Assembly: GCF_022227765.1 (NCBI RefSeq)
Contig: NZ_JAJMLZ010000004.1
Span: 186,001-250,000 of the forward strand
Source of the DNA: Ectothiorhodospira shaposhnikovii
GTDB lineage: Bacteria; Pseudomonadota; Gammaproteobacteria; Ectothiorhodospirales; Ectothiorhodospiraceae
Length of the DNA stretch: 64,000 nucleotides
Direction of reading: 5' to 3'
Shown: one piece after another, positions 56,541-64,000 of the stretch
Position numbering within the stretch: position 1 is the first letter of the stretch
How the letters are laid out: each line of letters opens with the position of its first letter
The notes under the pieces: model-generated
What the model was told of the DNA's origin: nothing
What the model saw: only the letters and a program-made list of their open reading frames with translations
The model's database searches: none
Translations under genes and position numbers: made by a program

Positions 56541-57734
56541 ATGCGAGATATCCTGGTCATCAACAGCGGCTCTTCCAGTCTCAAGTTTGCGCTGCTGGGG
56601 TGGGGAGGGGATCTGTCACTGGACGGTTTTTCCGTCCATTACCAGGGGCACTTCTCCGGATTGGGCGGGCGGCAGGCACGGCTGTCGATTCGGGATGGCC
56701 AGGGAGCGGTCATCCGTGATGATCACCTGATCGCGGATGTCGATCAGTATGACCATGCCGCTGCGCTTTCAGAACTGCTGAACTGGATGGATGCGTTGCC
56801 CGATGCCGGCCGGATCAGTGCCATTGGCCACCGCATCGTCCATGGAGGACGGCATTATCGCGAGCCGGTCCGCCTGGACGAAGGGGTGCTGAAGGATCTG
56901 GAAACGTTGATTCCGCTGGCGCCATTGCATCAGCCTCATGGTCTGGCACCGGTGCGTAGCCTGTTCACGCTACGACCGGACGTGCCCCAGGTAGCCTGCT
57001 TCGACACCAGTTTTCACACCACTCAGGCACCGGTTGCCCAGGCTTTTGCCTTGCCCCGGCATCTGACCGAAGCGGGATTGATCCGGTATGGTTTTCACGG
57101 TCTTTCCTATGATTACATCAGCCGGCGTCTGCCCGATCATCTGGGCACGTTGGAGACGGGCCGGGTCGTAGCCGCTCATCTGGGCAATGGCGCGAGCCTG
57201 TGTGCCATCCGGGACGGTGCCAGCGTGGCTTCCACCATGGGATTTACCGCGCTGGACGGGCTGCCGATGGGAACCCGCTGCGGAACCATCGATCCCGGTG
57301 TGGTACTCCATCTGCTGACCCACGAGAACATGTCACCCGCGCAAGTGAGTGATCTGTTGTACAGACAATCAGGATTGCTGGGGGTATCGGGTGTCAGTGC
57401 CGACATGCGTGACCTGATTCAAAGTCCGGTACCCGCGGCCAGGGAAGCGGTGGAACTGTTCTCCTATCGCATCATCCGGGAAATCGGCAGTCTCGCGGCC
57501 GCGTTGGAGGGGCTGGACCATCTGGTCTTCACGGCGGGTATCGGTGAACATGCCGCGCCGGTTCGGGCTATGGTGTGTCAGGGATGTGAGTGGCTGGGGG
57601 TTCGCATTGATGAGGCACGCAACGAGTGTGGCGAGATACGCATCAGCATGGATGACAGCCCTGTCGGGGTATGGGTCATTCCCACCGATGAGGAGCGCAT
57701 GATTGCCTGGCATGCCGCCCGCTGTTGTCTCTGA
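56541..57734 (+). CDS. ackA: Acetate kinase
   Basis: Transfers phosphate between acetyl-phosphate and ADP. 397 residues of the ASKHA fold: INSGSSSLKFAL at the N-terminus, IGHRIVHGG, CFDTSFHTT, AAHLGNGASLCAI and FTAGIGEHA motifs are intact. With the preceding Pta-domain protein it forms the acetyl-CoA to acetate path. It may also accept propionyl- or butyryl-phosphate, which fits the hydratase fusion. Confidence 0.95.
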   Translation: MRDILVINSGSSSLKFALLGWGGDLSLDGFSVHYQGHFSGLGGRQARLSIRDGQGAVIRDDHLIADVDQYDHAAALSELLNWMDALPDAGRISAIGHRIVHGGRHYREPVRLDEGVLKDLETLIPLAPLHQPHGLAPVRSLFTLRPDVPQVACFDTSFHTTQAPVAQAFALPRHLTEAGLIRYGFHGLSYDYISRRLPDHLGTLETGRVVAAHLGNGASLCAIRDGASVASTMGFTALDGLPMGTRCGTIDPGVVLHLLTHENMSPAQVSDLLYRQSGLLGVSGVSADMRDLIQSPVPAAREAVELFSYRIIREIGSLAAALEGLDHLVFTAGIGEHAAPVRAMVCQGCEWLGVRIDEARNECGEIRISMDDSPVGVWVIPTDEERMIAWHAARCCL

Positions 57735-57772
57735 TGTTCAAGGAAAAACAGCGCAGTCTTGACTAGACTTGG

Positions 57773-57857
57773 GTGACCGGCTTGAACGGTGTGGACCGTG
57801 GCGGCCGGTCACATTGGATATCAGAACCAATAAATCAGCCGCCGACCTCGTGGTCGG
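57773..57857 (+). promoter_or_regulatory. Structured leader ahead of dodecin gene
   Basis: A nine-base outer stem GTGACCGGC (57773) with GCCGGTCAC (57804) encloses an inner hairpin ACGGT-GTGG-ACCGT, and a second hairpin CCGACC-TCGT-GGTCGG (57842-57857) ends five bases before the dodecin ribosome site. It could terminate ackA or control dodecin translation. No T-tract follows the first structure. Confidence 0.45.
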
Positions 57858-57875
57858 GGGGCGAGGAGTCTAGTC

Positions 57876-58082
57876 ATGAGCGTTTACAAGGTCATTGAAC
57901 TGATTGGAACCAGTGAAAAGTCCTGGGAAGATGCCGCCGCCCAGGCCGTGGCCAAGGCCCGATCCAGCTTGCGTGAACTGCGCATCGTGGAAGTCAACAA
58001 ATTGGACATGAGACTGGATGAAGCCGGCAATATCGTGTGCTATCGAGCCCGCTTGAACGTCTCCTTCAAGTACGAAGAATAA
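57876..58082 (+). CDS. Dodecin flavin-binding protein
   Basis: A 68-residue protein of the dodecin family, which forms a hollow dodecamer storing FMN or riboflavin. VYKVIELIGTSEKSWEDAAAQAV carries the conserved Trp that stacks on the flavin, followed by LRELRIVEVNKLDMRL and the terminal strand ARLNVSFKYEE. Full length. GAGGAG precedes the ATG by 9 bases. A flavin store is consistent with nearby oxidoreductases. Confidence 0.93.
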   Translation: MSVYKVIELIGTSEKSWEDAAAQAVAKARSSLRELRIVEVNKLDMRLDEAGNIVCYRARLNVSFKYEE

Positions 58083-58201
58083 GTACCGCCCCGCGGATTG
58101 CCTGTTTTTCCCATCACATGGCAGCGCGGACCGCTCTTGGTCCGTCTGCGCCTCGGACCCGGCGAGCACCGCTTGCCGGGTATTATCCTCTCATCCGGTC
58201 A

Positions 58202-58229
58202 CCTGACAGAAATCAGACTTCTGTTCAGG
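58202..58229. repeat. Hairpin at the 3' end of the transposase gene
   Basis: CCTGACAGAA at 58202-58211 pairs with TTCTGTTCAGG at 58219-58229 with one bulge. It overlaps the transposase stop and may be a subterminal palindrome of an IS200-type end. Confidence 0.4.
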
Positions 58230-59385
58230 CTGCCTTTGCCTGAAACACCTGCCTTGCCATGGCAATTCCCCGCATCCGCCGCCGTCTCCGGCGCTGAGCC
58301 AGTGCCGACAAGGTATCCGCGGTACCGATGACAGGGCCGAAGGTTTTCAACAGATGGTCGGCATGGCGGAGGAACTGCTGCGGTTCCATGCCGAGTTTGA
58401 CCAGCAATCCGGGCGTCTTGTCCGCGATGAAGCCCCGTTTCATCGGATGTACGCATCGTCCCAGAGTTTCAGTCAACTCGAAATAATCCTCCAGTGAAAA
58501 AGGAATGCCGTGTTGCAATCCAGCCTCCGATGCCTCAAAGGGCATCAGTGATGCCTGGGTGATGTTCTGCAATGATTTTTCTGGCTGTAAGGGACCGCTT
58601 TCACTCGCGTGGTCCCGGCGTGAACCGATCCTGAATGGGGTAGGGGAGGGGGGCATCTCAGGCTTTGATGAGGCTGGACCAAGCTTGGAGGTGTTGTCAG
58701 CGCCTCCGGTTCCGACATTGCGGTCCTTATCCGGGGTGATGGTGGCATTTCTGATTCTTCTGGCAATGGATGTGTATTCACTACGCTCCAGAGTGTCCGC
58801 AATCCCCGCCCGGATCGGGTTGAGATCCACATAGGCCATGGCGGCCAGCAAGGCTTGTTCATCCAGCAATGCCTGGCTCTTGAAACGTCCTTCCCAGAAT
58901 CGCCCTTTGACACCGTCCTCCTGATTGGCCTGTCGGGCAATGGACTCGTTCAGTACCCGCATGAACCAGGAAATGTCATGGAGACGTGCCCGATAAATTT
59001 CGGCAAGTTCCTCCACCTGGGCCATTTCAGCGGCACTCATCCGAACTCTGTCATCGGACAGATAGCGCTGGACCGGGGCAGGGCCGGTAAATAGCTGCGT
59101 CCAGCGGGTCAGAATCTGCTCCATGGTCCATCCATAGGTACGGGAGGCATCGACTCTCAGAACCACGTGATAGTGGTTGGACATTACGGCATAAGCAGCA
59201 ATATCGATGGCGAAGACCGAAGATAAGGCAAGAATTCGGCCTTCAATCCAGGCTCTGCGATGCTCGTAGCTGGTGCCGGTCAGCGGATCCTTGCCGCACA
59301 GGAACGCACGGCGTACGCAGCGACTGACCAAGTGGTACCAAGGGGTCTCGTCGAGGCTGATGAGGGATGCGCGAGGTTGAGTCAT
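58225..59385 (-). mobile_element. Y1/HUH-family (IS200-like, RAYT-related) transposase gene
   Basis: A 386-residue single-strand transposase-type protein. The HUH metal motif is His-Tyr-His in VMSNHYHVVLRVD. GRFWEGRFKSQALLDEQALLAAMAYVDLNPIRAG is the conserved C-terminal half of the REP-associated branch (its first 20 and last residues are visible blocks). Between them the aligned catalytic-tyrosine region reads FMRVLNESIARQAN with no Tyr; the nearest candidates are in EIYRARL and QRYLSD. The C-terminus adds 150 residues ending in an Arg-rich stretch. No ribosome site is evident and the 140 bases upstream are strikingly AT-rich. Clear terminal repeats were not found. Confidence 0.85.
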
Positions 59386-59566
59386 GACTTAAGAATAGAC
59401 CCTTTTTTAGTAACATGCAAATAAAGTGGGTGTCCTTTTAAAAAGACTAATGACATCTACACATCAAACTGTCCATAAAAAATGCGTTTCTTCAGCAAAA
59501 GAATAAGGGTAATTTTTTAAACCAGACATGATTGGTCAGTTTCTTAAACAACAGGAGGATCGCCGC

Positions 59567-60148
59567 ATGAAACCTTTGTTCGCCCTTTCGGCTACCGTGG
59601 TATTGGTGTCAGGCATGGCGACATCTGCCCTGGCGGAGCCGGTGACCTACGAAATCGACCCCACCCATACCTTCCCTCGTTTCTCCTACAGCCACTTCGG
59701 GCTGTCCACCCAGACCAGTCAGTTCAATCAGACTCATGGCACGGTGACCCTGGATAAGGAGGGCGGTACAGGGCAGGTGGATATCGTGATCGACATGACC
59801 TCGGTGGAAACCGGGTACACCACTTTCAACGAGCATATCCAGGGAGAAGATTTCTTCGATACCGCCAGCCATCCCGAAGCCAGATTTCAGTCCAGCCAGA
59901 TCAATTTCCAGGACGGTCGCCCGGTATCCATAGACGGTCATCTGACCATGAAGGGGATCACACAGCCGGTGACCCTGGAGGTGAGTCATTTCGCCGCCAT
60001 GGTCCATCCCATGCTGGAAAGACCGGCCATCGGTGCCCATGCCCATACCGTGGTAAAACGCAGCGATTTCAATGCAGACAAGTTCGTGCCCTATGTGGGA
60101 GATGAAATCACCATCAGCATCTCCATGGAGGCTGTGGTGCCCGAATAA
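59567..60148 (+). CDS. YceI-family periplasmic protein
   Basis: A 193-residue lipocalin-like protein with a signal peptide (MKPLFALSATVVLVSGMATSALA cut after about residue 23). VTYEIDPTHTFPRFSYSHFGLS, FNEHIQGEDFFDTASHPEARFQS and MKGITQPVTLEV are YceI signatures. Such proteins bind polyisoprenoids and respond to alkaline or osmotic stress. AGGAGG lies 8 bases before ATG 59567. A terminator follows. Confidence 0.93.
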   Translation: MKPLFALSATVVLVSGMATSALAEPVTYEIDPTHTFPRFSYSHFGLSTQTSQFNQTHGTVTLDKEGGTGQVDIVIDMTSVETGYTTFNEHIQGEDFFDTASHPEARFQSSQINFQDGRPVSIDGHLTMKGITQPVTLEVSHFAAMVHPMLERPAIGAHAHTVVKRSDFNADKFVPYVGDEITISISMEAVVPE

Positions 60149-60179
60149 GCAGGGCAGGTGGGATGTATCAAATCTTTCC

Positions 60180-60205
60180 ACGGCCGGGCTTTGCCTGGCC
60201 GTTTT
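60180..60205 (+). terminator. Rho-independent terminator after yceI gene
   Basis: Ten-base stem ACGGCCGGGC with GCCTGGCCGT (one G-T pair), TTT loop, and four T residues at its end. Confidence 0.75.
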
Positions 60206-60367
60206 CACATGGGATGCCCCCCGACATGCATGCACAATGGCAAAGTACCTGATGTGCCAGGGTGCCGACTGTCATCAATAACCTGAAGGCCACAATCTGA
60301 TACCCTTTGCAGGCTCAGGTTTTTAACCTCATTTCAGGCTTGACAAGACAACGTGGAGGCGCAGGGC

Positions 60368-60859
60368 GTGCAGCAGAATGAACGCAGTGACATCATCGTC
60401 CGAGCAGGGGGCGGGGCTGCCATGGTGATGGCGGCATTGCTCATGGCCGGTTGCGGCCAGAAGGTCTCGGAGGAAGGGTTTTTCGGGGTCTGGACAGTGA
60501 CCGGATTCACCGCCACGGATGAGGCCACGCTGACCGACGAGCAGGCACAGGCTCTGGTAGGTCGCAAGGGCGTCTACTCGAAGCACATTGCCCACTTCGA
60601 GGAGAGTCAGTGTCTCAAGCCCGGGTATGTGGTTCACGCCCTGGGTCCGGACGCCTTTATCGAACGCTTCGGCATCACGCCGGAGGCGTTGGACTTTCCC
60701 GATGGGGACGTGACCACGGTGGAAATCACCTGTTTTGATACGCCGCTGGAAGAGCCCCTGAGCCTCCTGCCCAGAAGCGAGGAGGCGCTGGTCATCGCAT
60801 GGAACGGCGTCTTCTTCGAGACTCACCGCAAGACAGGAGCCCCCCTGTCGGCCCGCTGA
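60368..60859 (+). CDS. Hypothetical lipoprotein
   Basis: A 163-residue protein with a short charged N-terminus, a hydrophobic run (GGAAMVMAALLMAGC) and a lipobox LMAGC at Cys29. The mature part has two more cysteines (ESQCLKPG, ITCFD) and mixed beta character. GTG 60368 is chosen since TGGAGG precedes it by 8 bases; GTG 60353 lies ahead of that site. I do not recognise a family. Confidence 0.7.
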   Translation: MQQNERSDIIVRAGGGAAMVMAALLMAGCGQKVSEEGFFGVWTVTGFTATDEATLTDEQAQALVGRKGVYSKHIAHFEESQCLKPGYVVHALGPDAFIERFGITPEALDFPDGDVTTVEITCFDTPLEEPLSLLPRSEEALVIAWNGVFFETHRKTGAPLSAR

Positions 60860-60879
60860 TGCGGGCTGGGGTGCAGGAT

Positions 60880-60914
60880 AAAAAAACGCCCATCCGATGA
60901 AAATCGGATGGGCG
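60880..60914 (-). terminator. Rho-independent terminator of the phasin gene
   Basis: Perfect 12-base stem (60887-60898 with 60903-60914) and GAAA/TTTC loop; on the minus strand it is followed by seven T residues (60886-60880). It lies 76 bases past the phasin stop. Confidence 0.9.
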
Positions 60915-60989
60915 CAGGGATCAAGCGGATAGGAGAAGACAACTTCAACGGGCGGCCCTGCCCATGACACAATCCTGGTCTGAAGCGAA

Positions 60990-61364
60990 TCAGGCGCTCT
61001 TGCGGGCCTTGGCGGGCTCGATGCTGGTGACGGTGGCCAGACCTTCTTCGCTGAGCTTCTGCACTTCTTCGGCATAACCGCGCTGCAGTTCCACCAGTTC
61101 ATTGGTGTCCTTGGCCACCTTCTCGCTCAGAGACTTGGTGGCTTCGGCCTGGGCACTCACGTAGGCCTGCAGGCTCTTGGGGTCGGTCACGGTCTGCAGG
61201 GCACGCATCTGCTCGATGGTGATCTCGGAATAGCTGCGGAACATGCTGATCTGGTATTCAACCAGCTTGGCCACGTGATCCAGGGTCGCATTGTTGAACT
61301 TGCGCACAGGACCGGCCATCTTTTCGAACTGTTCCTGATTCATATTGAAGAATTCGTTGTACAT
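60990..61364 (-). CDS. Phasin-family PHA granule protein
   Basis: A 124-residue amphipathic helical protein coating polyhydroxyalkanoate granules. FFNMNQEQFEKMAGPVRKFNNATLDHVAKLVEYQ and KSLQAYVSAQAEATKSLSEKV (quoted in parts) are phasin_2-type blocks. AAGGAGA precedes ATG 61364; the longer frame runs through the promoter and is not used. PHA synthase genes are not in the window. Confidence 0.92.
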   Translation of the reverse strand: MYNEFFNMNQEQFEKMAGPVRKFNNATLDHVAKLVEYQISMFRSYSEITIEQMRALQTVTDPKSLQAYVSAQAEATKSLSEKVAKDTNELVELQRGYAEEVQKLSEEGLATVTSIEPAKARKSA

Positions 61365-61413
61365 GGCAAATCTCCTTGAGATGGGTTTGCCAAGGATGGG
61401 CGGATTCCCACCC

Positions 61414-61456
61414 TTGTTGCGTCGCAGCATAGCGCACTTTTTTGTGCGGTGCAACA
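61414..61456 (-). promoter_or_regulatory. Phasin promoter with candidate repressor sites
   Basis: On the minus strand TTGCAC (61454-61449), a 17-base spacer and TATGCT (61431-61426) form a sigma-70 promoter. The spacer holds the inverted repeat CGCAC-A6-GTGCG. TTGTTGCGTCGCAGCA (plus 61414-61429) and TGTTGCACCGCACAAA (minus 61456-61441) share TGTTGC-x3-GCA, resembling TTGC/GCAA dyads bound by PhaR-type phasin repressors. Confidence 0.55.
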
Positions 61457-61606
61457 TTTTCAATCAAACACCAGCGCCACGCGGAAACATAAATACCGTA
61501 AGAATTGGATGCATAATAGGCAGAGTCGAAGTATTTTTGTGATCAGTCAATGTCCGGCGGATCGGCCACCCGCAAACCGGCGGCCGACCGGTTATCAGGA
61601 AAACCG

Positions 61607-62305
61607 ATGATGAATAACAGCATCACAGTCCGACGCACCCTGGTGGGTATTCTGATCTTCGATCAGGTGGAAGTCCTCGACTTTGCAGGTCCGTTCGAGG
61701 TGTTTGCCACCACCCGGCTGGATGAGTCCAGACGCGCCGAAACGGAATCCCCCTTCGACATACGGCTGATTGCCGAACACAAGCGTCCCATCACCACCAC
61801 GGGCGGCATGATGGTACTGCCGCACCATGACTTCACCGATTGCCCGGAACTGGACATTCTGGTGGTACCGGGAGGGAAGGGGGCCCGTCGCGAGATCAAC
61901 AATTCCGTCCTGATGAACTGGATCAGGGAGCGCTCTGATGGCTTATCCCTGCTGGCGGGTGTCTGTACCGGTGCCATGCTGCTGGGCAAGGCCGGCCTGC
62001 TGGACGGTCTGCGGGCCACCACCCACTGGCGCTCCCTCGACTGGATGCGGGATTCATTTCCGGAGGTGATGGTGGTGGAAGACGAATTTGTTGTGGATGC
62101 CGGCTCCGTCATTACCTCGGCAGGGATCTCCGCCGGCATCGACATGGCCCTGCAACTGGTCCTGCGTTATCACGGCCAGGACGTGGCTCGCGCCGCCGCC
62201 CGCTACATGGAGTATCCATTTCCGGAAAACAGCCGTAGGAGAGTGCTCGAAGGCCTGAAACCGCCCACCCAGCACGCTTCCAACGGCGAACGACGCGTCA
62301 ACTAG
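61607..62305 (+). CDS. DJ-1/PfpI-family protein (isonitrile hydratase-like)
   Basis: A 232-residue single-domain protein of the class I glutamine amidotransferase-like fold. The nucleophile is Cys120 in LLAGVCTGAMLLGKAG, Asp26 and Glu31 in LDFAGPFEVF are the conserved acidic positions, and His140 follows in ATTHW. This set matches isonitrile hydratase and the sensory domains of GATase1-AraC regulators, but there is no DNA-binding domain. AGGA precedes ATG 61607 (or 61610). Confidence 0.9.
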   Translation: MMNNSITVRRTLVGILIFDQVEVLDFAGPFEVFATTRLDESRRAETESPFDIRLIAEHKRPITTTGGMMVLPHHDFTDCPELDILVVPGGKGARREINNSVLMNWIRERSDGLSLLAGVCTGAMLLGKAGLLDGLRATTHWRSLDWMRDSFPEVMVVEDEFVVDAGSVITSAGISAGIDMALQLVLRYHGQDVARAAARYMEYPFPENSRRRVLEGLKPPTQHASNGERRVN

Positions 62306-62327
62306 ATTCCGGTAACGGCGGCATTTC

Positions 62328-62364
62328 CCGTTCCAGCGCCCGTAAAATCAGGGTGCTGGAACGG
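62328..62364. terminator. Hairpin between convergent pfpI and maeB genes
   Basis: CCGTTCCAGC (62328) pairs with GCTGGAACGG (62355), with an inner CCC/GGG pair. No T-tract on either strand, so termination is uncertain. Confidence 0.45.
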
Positions 62365-62385
62365 AAAGAGCAGGGTAGGGCGGGG

Positions 62386-64000
62386 TCAGCGCTGCATGGG
62401 ATCCCGCTGCTGTGCCTGGCGGCTATCCGCCTGATTGGCATCCACCACCGCCAGCGCCGTCATGTTGACCAAGCGCCGCACGGACGCGGTTTCATTGAGG
62501 ATGTGCACGGGCCTGGCGGAGCCCAGCAGGATCGGCCCCACGCTGATGCCTTCACCGCTGGCCGCCTTGAGCAGGTTGAACGAGATGTTGGCGGCATCGA
62601 TGTTGGGCATCACCAGCAGATTGGCCTCGCCCTTGAGGCGGCACCCCTGGATGAGCTGATCACGGATCTCTTCCTTGAGGGCGGCATCGGCGTGCATTTC
62701 CCCGTCCACTTCCAGATTCGGGTCCATTTGTTCCAGCAGGGCCCGGGCGCGACTCATCTTGCGCGCCCCTTCGGAGGGCACACTGCCGAAATTGGAATGG
62801 GAAACCAGGGCTACCTTGGGAGCCAGACCGAAGTTGCGCACTTCCTCCGCCGCCATCAAAGTGATCTCGGCAATGGTTTCCGCGTCCGGATTTTCATTGA
62901 CATAGGTGTCGCACAGGAAGAGGGTGCGATGGGGCAGCATCAGCAGGTTCATGGTGGCGAAGGTCCGAACCCCGGGGGCCAGGCCGATCACGTCTTCGAT
63001 GAATTTCAGGTGATAGGCGTGCTGGCCCACCATGCCGCAGACCATGGCGTCCGCATCTCCCGTGCGCAGCAGCATGGCGCTGATCAGGGTGTTGTTGCTG
63101 CGGATGCGGTACTTGGCGATGTCCGGCGTGATGCCCTTGCGGCCCATGATCTGGTGATATTCACTCCACAGGGTACGGAAGCGGGCGTCGGAAGCCGGAT
63201 TCACCAGCTCAAAATCCTCGCCTGGGCGCAGGTTCAGGCCGATGCGCTCGATGCGGGACTCTATCACTTCGGGCCGACCCACCACGATGGGCTGGGCCAG
63301 CCCTTCTTCCAGCACCGTCTGCACGGCACGCAGCACCCGCTCGTCTTCGCCTTCGGCATAGATGACCCGCCGTGGGGCCGCCTTGGCGGCGGCAAATACC
63401 GGTTTCATCACAAACCCGGACTGGTAGACAAAGTTGTTCAGATGATCCCGATAGGTCCACAGCTCCTCGATGGGGGCAGTGGCCACCCCAGAATCCATCG
63501 CGGCCTTGGCCACCATGGGGGCGATCTTGACGATCAGTCGTGGATCAAAGGGTTTGGGGATCAGATAGGAAGGCCCAAACCGCAGCCCTTCATCCCCATA
63601 GGCCTTGGCCACCACGTCGGAAGGCTCCGCCCGGGCCAGTTCCGCCAGGGCCCTGACCGCGGCAATCTGCATTTCCTTGGTGATGGTGGTCGCGCCCACA
63701 TCCAGGGCACCCCGGAAGATGAAGGGGAAGCACAAGACGTTATTGACCTGGTTCGGATAGTCGGATCGTCCGGTGGCCATCATGGCGTCATCCCGTACCT
63801 CCATGACTTCCTCGGGCAGGATCTCCGGGTCCGGATTCGCCAGCGCCAGGATCAGCGGATTGGGGGCCATGCGGGCCACCATGTCCTGTTTGAGCACGCC
63901 ACCGGCGGAAAGCCCCAGAAAGACGTCGGCACCGTCGATGATCTCGCCCAGAGTCCTGGCCTCGGTGTCCTTGGCATAGCGTTCCTTGAAACTGTCCATC
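62386..64000 (-). CDS. maeB: MaeB, NADP-malic enzyme with C-terminal Pta-like domain (5' end beyond window)
   Basis: Oxidative decarboxylation of malate to pyruvate with NADPH. About 538 C-terminal residues are present of the usual 750-770; the Met at 63999 is internal. The malic NAD-binding domain has GADVFLGLSAGGVLK, ILALANPDPEI and GRSDYPNQVNNVLCFPFIFRG; the inactive phosphotransacetylase-like domain begins near VIYAEGEDERVLRA and includes AMVCGMVGQHAYHLK and VMPNIDAANISFNLLK. The Pta part regulates the enzyme by acetyl-CoA in E. coli. Confidence 0.95.
   Translation of the reverse strand, partial: MDSFKERYAKDTEARTLGEIIDGADVFLGLSAGGVLKQDMVARMAPNPLILALANPDPEILPEEVMEVRDDAMMATGRSDYPNQVNNVLCFPFIFRGALDVGATTITKEMQIAAVRALAELARAEPSDVVAKAYGDEGLRFGPSYLIPKPFDPRLIVKIAPMVAKAAMDSGVATAPIEELWTYRDHLNNFVYQSGFVMKPVFAAAKAAPRRVIYAEGEDERVLRAVQTVLEEGLAQPIVVGRPEVIESRIERIGLNLRPGEDFELVNPASDARFRTLWSEYHQIMGRKGITPDIAKYRIRSNNTLISAMLLRTGDADAMVCGMVGQHAYHLKFIEDVIGLAPGVRTFATMNLLMLPHRTLFLCDTYVNENPDAETIAEITLMAAEEVRNFGLAPKVALVSHSNFGSVPSEGARKMSRARALLEQMDPNLEVDGEMHADAALKEEIRDQLIQGCRLKGEANLLVMPNIDAANISFNLLKAASGEGISVGPILLGSARPVHILNETASVRRLVNMTALAVVDANQADSRQAQQRDPMQR

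Noticed and set aside
61510-61550. FNR-like site TTGTGATCAGTCAA before the PfpI gene
   Set aside because: Only 7 of 10 consensus positions and no well-placed promoter elements.
62386-64000. Free-standing phosphotransacetylase next to the window end
   Set aside because: The frame continues into a malic enzyme NAD-binding domain, so it is the MaeB hybrid rather than a Pta.

Overview
The window is a dense, GC-rich (roughly 60-65 percent by eye) chromosomal segment of a free-living, motile, PHA-accumulating gammaproteobacterium. The surE-pcm-yqaA-nlpD-rpoS block, the two-subunit bd-type oxidase with its CydDC exporter, an alaC/hom/thrC grouping, phasin, and TTG/GTG starts with overlapping genes fit the Chromatiales/Ectothiorhodospiraceae-like gammaproteobacteria; this placement is inference from gene content only. 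I see no tRNA or rRNA gene, no CRISPR array, no prophage, and one transposase gene. Both window ends cut through genes (tsaB at the left, maeB at the right). Layout: (1) 1-2351, minus strand: an exported DUF3365 c-type haem protein, an FNR-like regulator, a short LOV blue-light receptor and tsaB, all packed head to tail. (2) 2480-7557: smr and the surE-pcm-yqaA-nlpD-rpoS stress block, then a Mth938-type protein. (3) 7696-24375: alaC, then a 12.7 kb chemotaxis operon (cheY-cheA-cheW-mcp-cheR-cheD-MCP/CheZ-like-cheB, then a STAS protein, a REC-PP2C-ATPase partner-switching regulator and an HD-GYP phosphodiesterase), then hom-thrC with its own promoter. (4) 24376-35632: assorted genes (DUF815 ATPase, DUF2721, hemerythrin, ettA, a CHASE-PAS-GGDEF cyclase, yadGH exporter, M17 peptidase, glutamate dehydrogenase, a Cys-rich miniprotein) with three copies of a 70-bp double-hairpin repeat. 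(5) 35649-41473: cydABDC with an FNR-type box correctly placed for class II activation. (6) 41618-46874: TetR/SMR/RND efflux genes. (7) 46858-52233: a REC-EAL phosphodiesterase, a FIST protein and a hybrid kinase forming a NosP-like signalling operon. (8) 52359-64000: quinone reductase, fabI, a PhaJ-type hydratase/phosphotransacetylase fusion, ackA, dodecin, a Y1-family transposase, YceI, a lipoprotein, phasin with its promoter, a PfpI protein and maeB. How the genes work together: several modules feed into c-di-GMP and motility (GGDEF at 28.7 kb, HD-GYP at 20.7 kb, EAL at 50.2 kb, and the che operon with a sigma-28-like promoter). Oxygen and redox sensing runs through the FNR-like protein, the LOV protein, hemerythrin, cyd and perhaps the FIST protein. 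Carbon storage and acetyl-CoA overflow are represented by fabI, the hydratase-Pta fusion, ackA, phasin and maeB. The observations I rate highest are the candidate CheZ-type active-site motif on an MCP-domain protein in an operon with no separate cheZ, the partner-switching genes inside the che operon, the NosP-like FIST cascade, the light/redox operon at the left edge, and two independent CTG starts in CTGA gene overlaps.
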